Part shown: positions 26,152 to 33,530 of the stretch, in pieces | Numbering within the stretch: position 1 is the stretch's first letter | Layout of the letters: every line of letters begins with the position of its first letter | DNA from: Sphingomonas endolithica | GTDB lineage: Bacteria; Pseudomonadota; Alphaproteobacteria; Sphingomonadales; Sphingomonadaceae | Length of the DNA stretch: 64,000 bases | Direction of reading: 5' to 3' | NCBI RefSeq assembly: GCF_025231525.1 | Contig: NZ_CP103057.1 | Span: 1,443,001 to 1,507,000 of the forward strand | Notes under the pieces: generated by a model | What the model was told of the DNA's origin: nothing | Databases searched by the model: none | The model's input: only the letters and a program-made list of their open reading frames with translations | Position numbers and translations under genes: made by a program

Positions 26152-27231
26152 ATGAACGTCGATCTGTTCGATTTCGAATTGCCGCCGGAGCGGATCGCGC
26201 TCCGCCCGGCAAGCCCGCGTGATACCGCGCGCCTACTGGTGCTAGATGGCGCCGAAACACGCGACCTTGCGATAGGCGACCTGCCGGGCCAGTTGCGCCC
26301 GGGCGACCTGCTGGTGTTCAACGACACGCGCGTCATCCCCGCGCAGCTGGAGGGCACGCGCAGCGCCAGCGATCGCGACGTGCCGGGCGCGTCGGGAGCG
26401 CGGATCGGCGCGACGCTGCACAAGCGCGAGGGGCCGCGGCGCTGGCGCGCCTTCATCCGCAACGCCAAGCGGCTGCGCGAGGGTGACGTGGTCGAATTCG
26501 GCCATGGCGTCTCCGCCACCGTTGCCGACAAGGCCGAGGACGGTAGCGTGGCGCTGAGCTTTGCGGGCGAGGAGCCGGTCGAATTGCTGCTCGACCGGGC
26601 CGGGCGCATGCCCCTGCCGCCCTATATCGCCGCCCGCCGTGCCGCCGATGCCGACGATCTGGCCGATTACCAGACGATGTTCGCCGCCGAAAAAGGCGCC
26701 GTCGCCGCGCCGACCGCCGCGTTGCATTTCACGCCGGACCTGATGGCGGCGCTGGATGCCGCCGGCATCGCCCACGCCACGCTGACGCTGCATGTCGGCG
26801 CGGGCACGTTCCTGCCGGTCAAGGCGGAGGATACCGACGATCACAAGATGCATGCCGAATGGGGCCGCATCGACGCTGCCACCGCCGATCGCCTCAACGC
26901 GGTGCGCGCGGCCGGCGGGCGCGTGATCGCGGTGGGCACGACCAGCCTGCGGCTGATCGAAAGCGCGGCGGCCGCCGACGGCACGATCCAGCCGTTCGAA
27001 GGCGACACCGCGATCTTCATCACGCCGGGCTACCGCTTCCGCGGGGTGGACGGGCTGATGACCAATTTCCACCTGCCGCGATCGACCTTGTTCATGCTGG
27101 TATCGGCATTGATGGGCACGGAGCGGATGCAGGCGAGCTATGCGCATGCCATCGCCAACGGCTACCGCTTCTACAGCTATGGCGATGCCAGCCTGTTGCT
27201 GCCCGGCCCTGCCGCCCAGAAAGGCCCATGA
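26152..27231 (+). CDS. queA: tRNA preQ1(34) S-adenosylmethionine ribosyltransferase-isomerase
   Basis: A 359-residue QueA. It begins [18 protein letters not shown] and has [39 protein letters not shown] and [13 protein letters not shown]. It converts preQ1 at the tRNA wobble position to epoxyqueuosine. The stop overlaps the start of the EF-hand gene by four bases (ATGA), and tgt follows, so this is a queuosine operon. A short CCCCGC/GCGGGG hairpin lies about 10 bases before its start. Confidence 0.97.
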   Translation: MNVDLFDFELPPERIALRPASPRDTARLLVLDGAETRDLAIGDLPGQLRPGDLLVFNDTRVIPAQLEGTRSASDRDVPGASGARIGATLHKREGPRRWRAFIRNAKRLREGDVVEFGHGVSATVADKAEDGSVALSFAGEEPVELLLDRAGRMPLPPYIAARRAADADDLADYQTMFAAEKGAVAAPTAALHFTPDLMAALDAAGIAHATLTLHVGAGTFLPVKAEDTDDHKMHAEWGRIDAATADRLNAVRAAGGRVIAVGTTSLRLIESAAAADGTIQPFEGDTAIFITPGYRFRGVDGLMTNFHLPRSTLFMLVSALMGTERMQASYAHAIANGYRFYSYGDASLLLPGPAAQKGP

Positions 27232-27698
27232 TGCTCCTCCTCGCGCTCGCGCTGTCGGCCACGCAGCAGCCCCTGCCCGTCACCCCCGTTGCCCCCGTTA
27301 CCCGGCCGCAGCCGTTCGCCTCGATCGTCGCCGAGCCGGCGGCAATGGCGATCGCTGCCTGCGATGCCGATGCGGATGCCGTCGTCACGCGCGCGGAACT
27401 GCATGCCTGGCTGAAGCGCAGCTTCGCCGCGGCCGCCGCGGGCAAGCCCGATATCGGCTATATCGATTATGGCGACTGGGCGGTGCGCTGGCTGGGGGAC
27501 GTCAATGCGCTTCCCGGCCCGTATGGCGTGGATGGCGACAATGACAACCGCATCACGCTGCCCGAGCTCACGACCGAGTTCGACCGCTTCTTCGATCGTT
27601 ACGACGTGGACAAGAACGGATCGGTGACGCGCACGGAATTGCTGACGATCCGCACCGGCCCGGTCGGCGTGCCGGGCAAGCGCGGCAAGAAGGGCTGA
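27228..27698 (+). CDS. EF-hand calcium-binding protein in queuosine operon
   Basis: A 156-residue protein with a short N-terminal hydrophobic segment ([14 protein letters not shown]), probably a signal peptide. Three 12-residue EF loops are visible: D46-E57 ([12 protein letters not shown]), D102-E113 ([12 protein letters not shown]) and D126-E137 ([12 protein letters not shown]). All keep acidic or Asn residues at positions 1, 3 and 5 and Glu at 12, so calcium binding is likely. The ATG overlaps the queA stop; tgt starts three bases after its stop. Calcium sensing in the periplasm is an inference; no role in tRNA modification is known. Confidence 0.85.
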   Translation: MMLLLALALSATQQPLPVTPVAPVTRPQPFASIVAEPAAMAIAACDADADAVVTRAELHAWLKRSFAAAAAGKPDIGYIDYGDWAVRWLGDVNALPGPYGVDGDNDNRITLPELTTEFDRFFDRYDVDKNGSVTRTELLTIRTGPVGVPGKRGKKG

Positions 27699-27701
27699 GC
27701 C

Positions 27702-28847
27702 ATGTCACGGTTCGACTTCACGATCGCCGCCACCGACGGCAAGGCGCGTACCGGCGCCATCACCATGCAGCGCGGCGAGATCCGCACCCCCGCCTTCATG
27801 CCGGTCGGCACCGCCGCCACGGTAAAGGCGATGAAGTCGGGCGACGTCAGGGCAAGCGGCGCAGACATCATCCTCGGCAACACCTATCACCTGATGCTGC
27901 GCCCGACCGCCGAGCGCGTTGCGCGGCTGGGGGGCCTACACCGTTTCATGGGCTGGGACCGGCCGATCCTGACGGATTCGGGCGGCTACCAGGTGATGAG
28001 TCTCAGCGACCTGACCAAGCGCGACGAGAATGGCGTGACTTTCCGCAGCCATATCGATGGATCGAAGCACACGATCAGCCCGGAACGCTCGATCGAGATC
28101 CAGCGCCTTTTGGGCTCGGACATCGTCATGGCGTTCGACGAACTGGTGCCGACCACGTCGACGCGCGAGGTGCAGGCCGCGGCCATGGCAAGGTCGATGC
28201 GCTGGGCGAAACGCAGCCGCAACGCGTTCGACGGCGGCGGCGAACATGCCGAGCGGGCGGCGATCTTCGGCATCCAGCAGGGCGCACTCGACGAGCGGCT
28301 GCGCGCGGAAAGCGCCGGCGAACTGACCGCGATCGGCTTCGATGGCTATGCGGTCGGCGGGCTGGCGGTCGGCGAAGGGCAGGAAGCCATGTTCGGCTGC
28401 CTCGATTTCGCGCCCGGGCAGCTGCCGGTCGACAAGCCGCGCTATCTGATGGGCGTGGGCAAGCCCGACGACATCGTCGGCGCAGTGGAACGTGGAATCG
28501 ACATGTTCGACTGCGTTCTCCCCACCCGCTCCGGCCGTACCGGTCAGGCATTCACCCGCGCTGGCCCGATCAATTTGCGCAATGCCAGGTTCGGTGAGGA
28601 TCAAGGGCCGCTCGATCCGACCTGCGCCTGCCCGGTGTGCGGCACCTGGACGCGGGCGTATGTGCACCACCTCGTGCGATCGGACGAGATCCTGGGTGCG
28701 ATGTTGATGACCGAGCACAATCTGTATTTCTACCAGGCGCTGATGGCCGATCTGCGCGCCGCGATCGCCGAGCAGCGGCTGTCGGCATTTGCCAATGCCT
28801 TTCGCGCGGAATATCGCACCGCAACAGCGACAAAAACAGGAGAGTGA
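27702..28847 (+). CDS. tgt: queuine tRNA-ribosyltransferase
   Basis: A 381-residue bacterial Tgt. It has TPAFMPVGT, the active-site Asp in [12 protein letters not shown], the second Asp in [17 protein letters not shown], and the zinc site [16 protein letters not shown]. It exchanges guanine-34 for preQ1 in tRNAs with GUN anticodons. It is the third gene of the queA group; a small membrane-protein gene follows three bases after the stop. Confidence 0.97.
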   Translation: MSRFDFTIAATDGKARTGAITMQRGEIRTPAFMPVGTAATVKAMKSGDVRASGADIILGNTYHLMLRPTAERVARLGGLHRFMGWDRPILTDSGGYQVMSLSDLTKRDENGVTFRSHIDGSKHTISPERSIEIQRLLGSDIVMAFDELVPTTSTREVQAAAMARSMRWAKRSRNAFDGGGEHAERAAIFGIQQGALDERLRAESAGELTAIGFDGYAVGGLAVGEGQEAMFGCLDFAPGQLPVDKPRYLMGVGKPDDIVGAVERGIDMFDCVLPTRSGRTGQAFTRAGPINLRNARFGEDQGPLDPTCACPVCGTWTRAYVHHLVRSDEILGAMLMTEHNLYFYQALMADLRAAIAEQRLSAFANAFRAEYRTATATKTGE

Positions 28848-28849
28848 CC

Positions 28850-29029
28850 ATGTCCGATCAGGAACCCAACGAAATTGTCGCGGCGGCCAAGCACGCCAAT
28901 GCCGCCCGCGAACGCGCGCGCAAAGCCGAGGCCAAGAGCTGGCCGATCGGCGCGATCGGGCTTGGCGTCGGCATCGGATCGGCGGCGGTTGCTGCAGCGA
29001 TGCTATTCGCCGGGCGCAAGAAGGACTGA
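28850..29029 (+). CDS. small single-span membrane protein
   Basis: A 59-residue protein. An acidic and Ala-rich helical N half (MSDQEPNEIVAAAKHANAAR) is followed by one transmembrane helix at about 31-54 (WPIGAIGLGVGIGSAAVAAA) and a basic end GRKKD. AGGAG 8 bases before ATG 28850 supports it, and it starts three bases after tgt, so it is the last gene of that operon. No known family. Confidence 0.75.
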   Translation: MSDQEPNEIVAAAKHANAARERARKAEAKSWPIGAIGLGVGIGSAAVAAAMLFAGRKKD

Positions 29030-29174
29030 GCGCCAAGCGTCTGACAATTACGTTAACTATCAAGTGTTTCGTAGCGGGACGTGGGCAAATTCGCGGCAGC
29101 TTGCCAGGCCCGGAACGGCTAGGGAGGCTCATCGGCTCGATCGAGTCGCCCTAGCAGCCGAGGCCCTTCCCCGC

Positions 29175-30236
29175 GTGACGTTCGACGAGTTCCGCCACCG
29201 CCTGCGCATCCCCCGGCTGACCAAGCTGGGCGTGATCGGCATGGTCGCGACCGTCTGTGCCGGCGTCTCGGCACATGGCGCCCTGCGCGCAATTGCCGAC
29301 AACCAGCCGGTGCCGGAACTGCCCGCCCCCCGCCCGGCGGGCTATGAGGCCGAGGATCATTTCCCGGGCGCCGCCTATCTCTACGTCGCCGACGAGAACG
29401 CGGCCCCTGCAACCGGTGCGACCGGCACCGCCGCCTTGCCCGATCTGCCGGTACCCGCCGAGGCGAGCACGACGACGCTGGCAGCCGATGGCTCGATCCA
29501 CGCCGCGCCACCTTTCTCGATACGCGCCGCCAGCAGCGTCGATCGCGGCCGCGCGCTGCAATGCCTGACCGCGGCGATCTATTACGAAGCGGCGAGCGAA
29601 CCCGATGCCGGACAGCGGGCGGTGGCGCAGGTGATCCTCAACCGCGTGCGGCATCCCGCTTTTCCCAACACCGTGTGTGGCGTGGTGTATCAGGGATCCG
29701 AACGCACCACCGGTTGCCAGTTCAGCTATGCCTGCGACGGATCGATGGCGCGCGTGCCGGCCAAGGCCTATTGGCTGCGCGCGATGCGCGTGGCCGCCGC
29801 CGCGCTGGCCGGATCGGTCGAGGCCGATGTCGGCATGGCGACGCATTACCATACCTATGCGGTGACGCCGTCCTGGAACCGCAGCCTGGTGATGACCGCG
29901 GCGATCGGCGCGCATTTCTTCCACCGCTGGCAGGGTTATTGGGGCACGCCCGGCGCGTTCCGCCAGGTCTATATGGGCCACGAGCCGGTACCCGGCCCGC
30001 ACCCGCGCCCGACCCTGCCCGCGATCGGGCCGGCGCCGGACATGCCGCTGGCGACGCTGGCGGCGGTAGCAAAGGTGTCGCCGGCACCGACGACGACGAC
30101 AGCGGCGATCCAGCCCGATTATGCGCAGAGCGGGCTCCCGGTCGCAGGTGTCAGCAAGGGAGCGGTGCCGGCGGCGGCTCCGAATGACTCGCAGATCCTC
30201 GACCGCTGGAAGGATTCGGGCAAGCCGTTGCGATAA
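29175..30236 (+). CDS. SleB-like cell wall hydrolase
   Basis: About 353 residues. One N-terminal membrane segment (about 15-35) and a Pro/Ala linker precede a hydrolase_2 (SleB-type) domain at about 130-245: CLTAAIYYEAASEPDAGQRA, with Glu as likely catalytic residue, then ILNRVRHP, FSYACDG and THYHTYAV. These domains are lytic transglycosylase-like enzymes acting on peptidoglycan. The start is probably GTG 29175, which begins VTFDEFRHRLRIP. The C-terminal 90 residues are low complexity (Pro/Ala/Thr). Confidence 0.85.
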   Translation: MTFDEFRHRLRIPRLTKLGVIGMVATVCAGVSAHGALRAIADNQPVPELPAPRPAGYEAEDHFPGAAYLYVADENAAPATGATGTAALPDLPVPAEASTTTLAADGSIHAAPPFSIRAASSVDRGRALQCLTAAIYYEAASEPDAGQRAVAQVILNRVRHPAFPNTVCGVVYQGSERTTGCQFSYACDGSMARVPAKAYWLRAMRVAAAALAGSVEADVGMATHYHTYAVTPSWNRSLVMTAAIGAHFFHRWQGYWGTPGAFRQVYMGHEPVPGPHPRPTLPAIGPAPDMPLATLAAVAKVSPAPTTTTAAIQPDYAQSGLPVAGVSKGAVPAAAPNDSQILDRWKDSGKPLR

Positions 30237-30286
30237 GGGGGTATCGGCAGGCTGGTCGATCCAGGCCGGCGCGAGCTTGCGCGCCC

Positions 30287-30892
30287 TTATGGTGCGAGCG
30301 GCGCGAGATCGGCAGCCGACACCCACCCCTGCGGCCATGTATCGCGTTCCGAGGGATAGACGATCAGGAGCTGATTTCCCCGCCGCGCGAGAATGCCGAC
30401 CACATCGCCTTTCACGACATAGCGCCGCCGTGCCCGTCCGCTGGGCGTCGCCTTGAATGCGACACGTGCGCCTGTGACCCTGGCTAGCTCGGTCCAATTA
30501 CCCGGCCGGATCCGGCTGAGTTGGGTGCCGGCGGCTTCCGCTTCGGGCGGCACGACGAGGCCGCAGCCGGGCAAGTCGCGCACATGCGCCATGCTAAAGG
30601 TGACATCACCGGCAGTGTCGGCGGTAATGCGTCCGTTCAGGCTCGGCGTGCGGATGGTGCGGATCGTCGCCTGATTGCCGCTGGCCCGCCCGACAAAGTC
30701 GAACGTGCAGCGCTTGATCACCTCCATGCCCTGTTCCATGTCGAAATGACCGACGACGCGTCCGCCCGGCGACACTGCCAGCAGGAAGCCTTCATAAAAG
30801 CCTGATCCGAGTGCCCCCGCCGAAGCATCCGCCGGCTGCGCGCAACCGCAGGCCGCCAGCATCACGGCAATCGCCAATGACCTACCCTGCAT
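30287..30892 (-). CDS. putative lipoprotein with C-terminal SH3-like domain
   Basis: A 201-residue protein with a lipoprotein signal: lipobox LAAC at 12-15. GGGAGGA 8 bases before ATG 30892 supports the start. Residues 25-130 are an unrecognised beta-rich region with three Cys. Residues about 135-201 (ARVTGARVAFKATPSGR, DVVGILARRGN, QGWVSAADLAPL) look like a bacterial SH3 domain, which often binds peptidoglycan. Divergent from the other lipoprotein gene at 31031. Confidence 0.7.
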   Translation of the reverse strand: MQGRSLAIAVMLAACGCAQPADASAGALGSGFYEGFLLAVSPGGRVVGHFDMEQGMEVIKRCTFDFVGRASGNQATIRTIRTPSLNGRITADTAGDVTFSMAHVRDLPGCGLVVPPEAEAAGTQLSRIRPGNWTELARVTGARVAFKATPSGRARRRYVVKGDVVGILARRGNQLLIVYPSERDTWPQGWVSAADLAPLAP

Positions 30893-31030
30893 CAACCTAT
30901 CCTCCCAGACCGAGCGGCGCTCTGCGACGCGCCTGCCATCGTCACAGTGTACGGCGTGCAAAGCAAGCTTCGCCGTCGACACCGCCCAATCGCGGCTACT
31001 ATGATGCTGTCGTTCAACCGGGAGCACGAC

Positions 31031-31753
31031 ATGATATCCAGATCGCAGCCTGCCACCTTATGCCTCGCTTTTGCTCTTACGATCGGACTGTCCGCCTGCG
31101 GTGGCGGCGACACTGCAGCCAATAACGCGACGTCGGCCACGGCCGCGACGGACGCCCAGCCGGCCGGCGTGGCTGCCGCACCCAAGGAAGCCAAGGCGGT
31201 GGCCCCTACCCTGGCCGATGGCCCCGACGTCTGCTTCCGCGCCATCGCCAAACATCTCGGCCCGGACACGAAGGTCTCGGAGATCATCTCGTTCTTCAGT
31301 TCCGGCAGCGCGATCGACAGCGGGGACCGCGAGCCCCAAGGCGAACTGACCAGCTGCACGGTACAATATCAGAACCCCAGCGATCCGCGGAAGTTGGTCG
31401 GCACGAGGCTGGATATCGCAACGGGCAAGTTCGACCCGCCGAGCCCGGTCGAGATCTCGGTGATGGGCAACGCTGCCAAGTTCAACCTCGAGGATCACCT
31501 GATCCCGCTGTCGCAGGTCAATGCTGCGGGGCTGACCGCGATCATGGACGCGCAAAAGGCCAAGCTGAGCAGCGTGTACAGCCGCTATGCCTGGTCTGGC
31601 GTGCGGCTGTCCGGGCCGGACGGCTTCAACAACACGCACAAATTGCGCCTCGACGTCGAGGGGCGCCTGGCGTCGAACGACATCAAATCGGGCGGCTATG
31701 CCTCGATCACCACGGACGCCAAGAAGGTCACGACCAACTTCCTGCTGCCGTGA
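31031..31753 (+). CDS. putative lipoprotein, unknown family
   Basis: A 240-residue protein with lipobox LSAC (Cys23), followed by a Gly/Ala/Thr-rich linker to about 60. The rest has alternating beta strands (SCTVQYQNPSD, TRLDIATGKFD, VEISVMGNAA) and no domain I recognise. GGGAG 7 bases upstream supports ATG 31031. A strong terminator follows the stop. Confidence 0.7.
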   Translation: MISRSQPATLCLAFALTIGLSACGGGDTAANNATSATAATDAQPAGVAAAPKEAKAVAPTLADGPDVCFRAIAKHLGPDTKVSEIISFFSSGSAIDSGDREPQGELTSCTVQYQNPSDPRKLVGTRLDIATGKFDPPSPVEISVMGNAAKFNLEDHLIPLSQVNAAGLTAIMDAQKAKLSSVYSRYAWSGVRLSGPDGFNNTHKLRLDVEGRLASNDIKSGGYASITTDAKKVTTNFLLP

Positions 31754-31760
31754 CCGGCCC

Positions 31761-31797
31761 GAGCGCATCGCAGCCCGCCGGGCTGCGATGCGCTCAG
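31761..31797. terminator. strong bidirectional-looking hairpin between lipoprotein gene and amiC
   Basis: A perfect 16-base stem (31761-31776 and 31780-31795) with a 3-base loop, followed on the plus strand by AGTTT. The right arm includes the stop codon of the convergent amidase gene. Confidence 0.8.
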
Positions 31798-33053
31798 TTT
31801 GCCGCCAGCCGGCGAGCGAAATGGATGTCGACTGCGCGGCGCACGCTTTCGGCGATGCGGCCGCGGCCCTCGCTGGAGTCGATGAAGGCGACGTCCTGCG
31901 GATTGGAGATATAGCCCGTCTCGAACAGGATCGAGGGCATGTCGGGCGCCTTCAGCACCATCAAAGATGCCATGCGATGGAAGTTGGGCTTGAGCGGCAT
32001 CAATGGTCGCGCCTCGCGGCCCAGCAGCCGCGCGAAGCTGGCCGAGGAATTCATCGTCTCTCGCTGCGTCAGATCGATCAGGATCGAGGAGATGTCGGTC
32101 GTCGTGCCGCCGAGATCGACGCCCGAGATGATGTCCGCCTTGTTCTCGCGCGCCGCCAGCCGAGCGGATTCCTTGTCCGAAGCGACTTCCGAGAGGGTGT
32201 AAACCGAGGCACCGGTGGCCGTGCCCGAACCCACGCTGTCGCAATGGATCGAGATGAACAGGCTCGCCTTCAACTTGCGCGCGATGCCGTAGCGCTCGCG
32301 CAGCACGAGGAAGCGGTCATCCTCGCGCGTCAGCGCTACGCGCACTCGGCCGGAGCGGAGCAGTTCGTCGCGGATCGACTTGGCGATGCGCAGCGTCACG
32401 TCCTTTTCGCGGCGATTGTCGGTCGGCGAGATCGCGCCGGGATCGACGCCGCCATGCCCGGCATCGATCACCACCAACGGACGGCTATCGTCATCGCCAT
32501 AGACGCGCGGCAGCGCGAGCTTGCGACTGGCGCGCGGGATCGGCATCGACACTTCGTAGCGCGCTTTACGAACGCCTTTGCCGCCAAGGCCGAGCGACGG
32601 CAGGAAGCTCGTGCGCTGACGCACCGCCGCCGCTTGCGCGAAGCGATCGTCATCGACGCTGCGCAGTTCCAGCGTTAGTTCGCGCCCACCATCGCCGAAG
32701 CGGCCTTGCGTCACCACGGTCGGGCGCGACAGATCGAACATCAGGCGCATACCCTGCGCGCCGCGCGATGCCTGGTGCACCGCACTCACCGCACCGCCGG
32801 TTTCGGTACGACCGCCCGGTCGGGCGCCGCCCACGTCCAGCGCGATGCGGTTGGGGCCGGCAAGCACGAAGGCGGAGGCGTCGGCGACTATCTCGTCGAA
32901 CCGCACGACGATGCGGTCGCGCTTGACCTCGACATGCTCGACCCGGGCGGCCCAGCCCGGAGTGCCGGCGAACCAGCAGGCGAGAAGGGCAAGAAGCAAC
33001 GACACGCGGGGGTATTGCCGTGCCCGATGGGGCGCGGTCCAGCTAAAAGACAT
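31794..33053 (-). CDS. amiC: N-acetylmuramoyl-L-alanine amidase, AmiC type
   Basis: About 419 residues: signal peptide (to GWA, about 27), AMIN domain (about 30-140; VEHVEVKRDRIVVRF) and amidase_3 domain (about 180-410). Zinc ligands are seen in VIDAGHGGVDPG, the Glu of REKDV, SIHCDS, and the catalytic Glu in LFETGYISN. It cleaves septal peptidoglycan in the periplasm during cell division. The gene is divergent from rne, a neighbourhood conserved in many alphaproteobacteria. No good ribosome site is seen for ATG 33053. Confidence 0.93.
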   Translation of the reverse strand: MSFSWTAPHRARQYPRVSLLLALLACWFAGTPGWAARVEHVEVKRDRIVVRFDEIVADASAFVLAGPNRIALDVGGARPGGRTETGGAVSAVHQASRGAQGMRLMFDLSRPTVVTQGRFGDGGRELTLELRSVDDDRFAQAAAVRQRTSFLPSLGLGGKGVRKARYEVSMPIPRASRKLALPRVYGDDDSRPLVVIDAGHGGVDPGAISPTDNRREKDVTLRIAKSIRDELLRSGRVRVALTREDDRFLVLRERYGIARKLKASLFISIHCDSVGSGTATGASVYTLSEVASDKESARLAARENKADIISGVDLGGTTTDISSILIDLTQRETMNSSASFARLLGREARPLMPLKPNFHRMASLMVLKAPDMPSILFETGYISNPQDVAFIDSSEGRGRIAESVRRAVDIHFARRLAAN

Positions 33054-33530
33054 GGGCGGGGGGTCCCAGTGCAAGTGAATACAGCAGTAGGATTGGCAGT
33101 AGCGCCAAGCGTGTTCCGGCTCGGTGAATCGACTTGGTTAATGTGACGTTCGGCAGATTGTTGCCGGATCAGCGGCCAGAAGCTGCCAGTTGCCGTTCGC
33201 CCAGTCCGGTGCTAGTCATGAAGTTGCACCGGCACTGCGTTCGCGCCTCGCCGGTCTACATGGCCGCACCGGATCCTCGGACACGGCCGATCCAGGTTGA
33301 CGTTCGCATGATGCATTTCCCCTGCCCTCCGCTCCGCCCGGCATTTGCCGGCGGGATTGCGGACGTGGCAGGCGCCCAGGGCCAGATGCCGGGGCTTGCA
33401 TCGCGAACAGAGGCAATACCGTCCAACAACGGCACGCATCAGGGCGGCAATCCCGCCACCGCGACGCCGCATCACAATCGCGCGCGGCGGGAAGCCCCGG
33501 GCACCGGACCGCGCGCCCGGAGAACATTAT
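33054..33530. other. long divergent intergenic region of amiC and rne
   Basis: No gene is seen in 477 bases. The region must hold both promoters and a potentially long rne leader. Several GC-rich inverted segments occur near 33480-33525 (GCGCGGCGGG with CGCGCGCCC), just before the rne ribosome site GGAG. Leader-based autoregulation is known for E. coli rne, but I cannot show a homologous structure. Confidence 0.5.
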
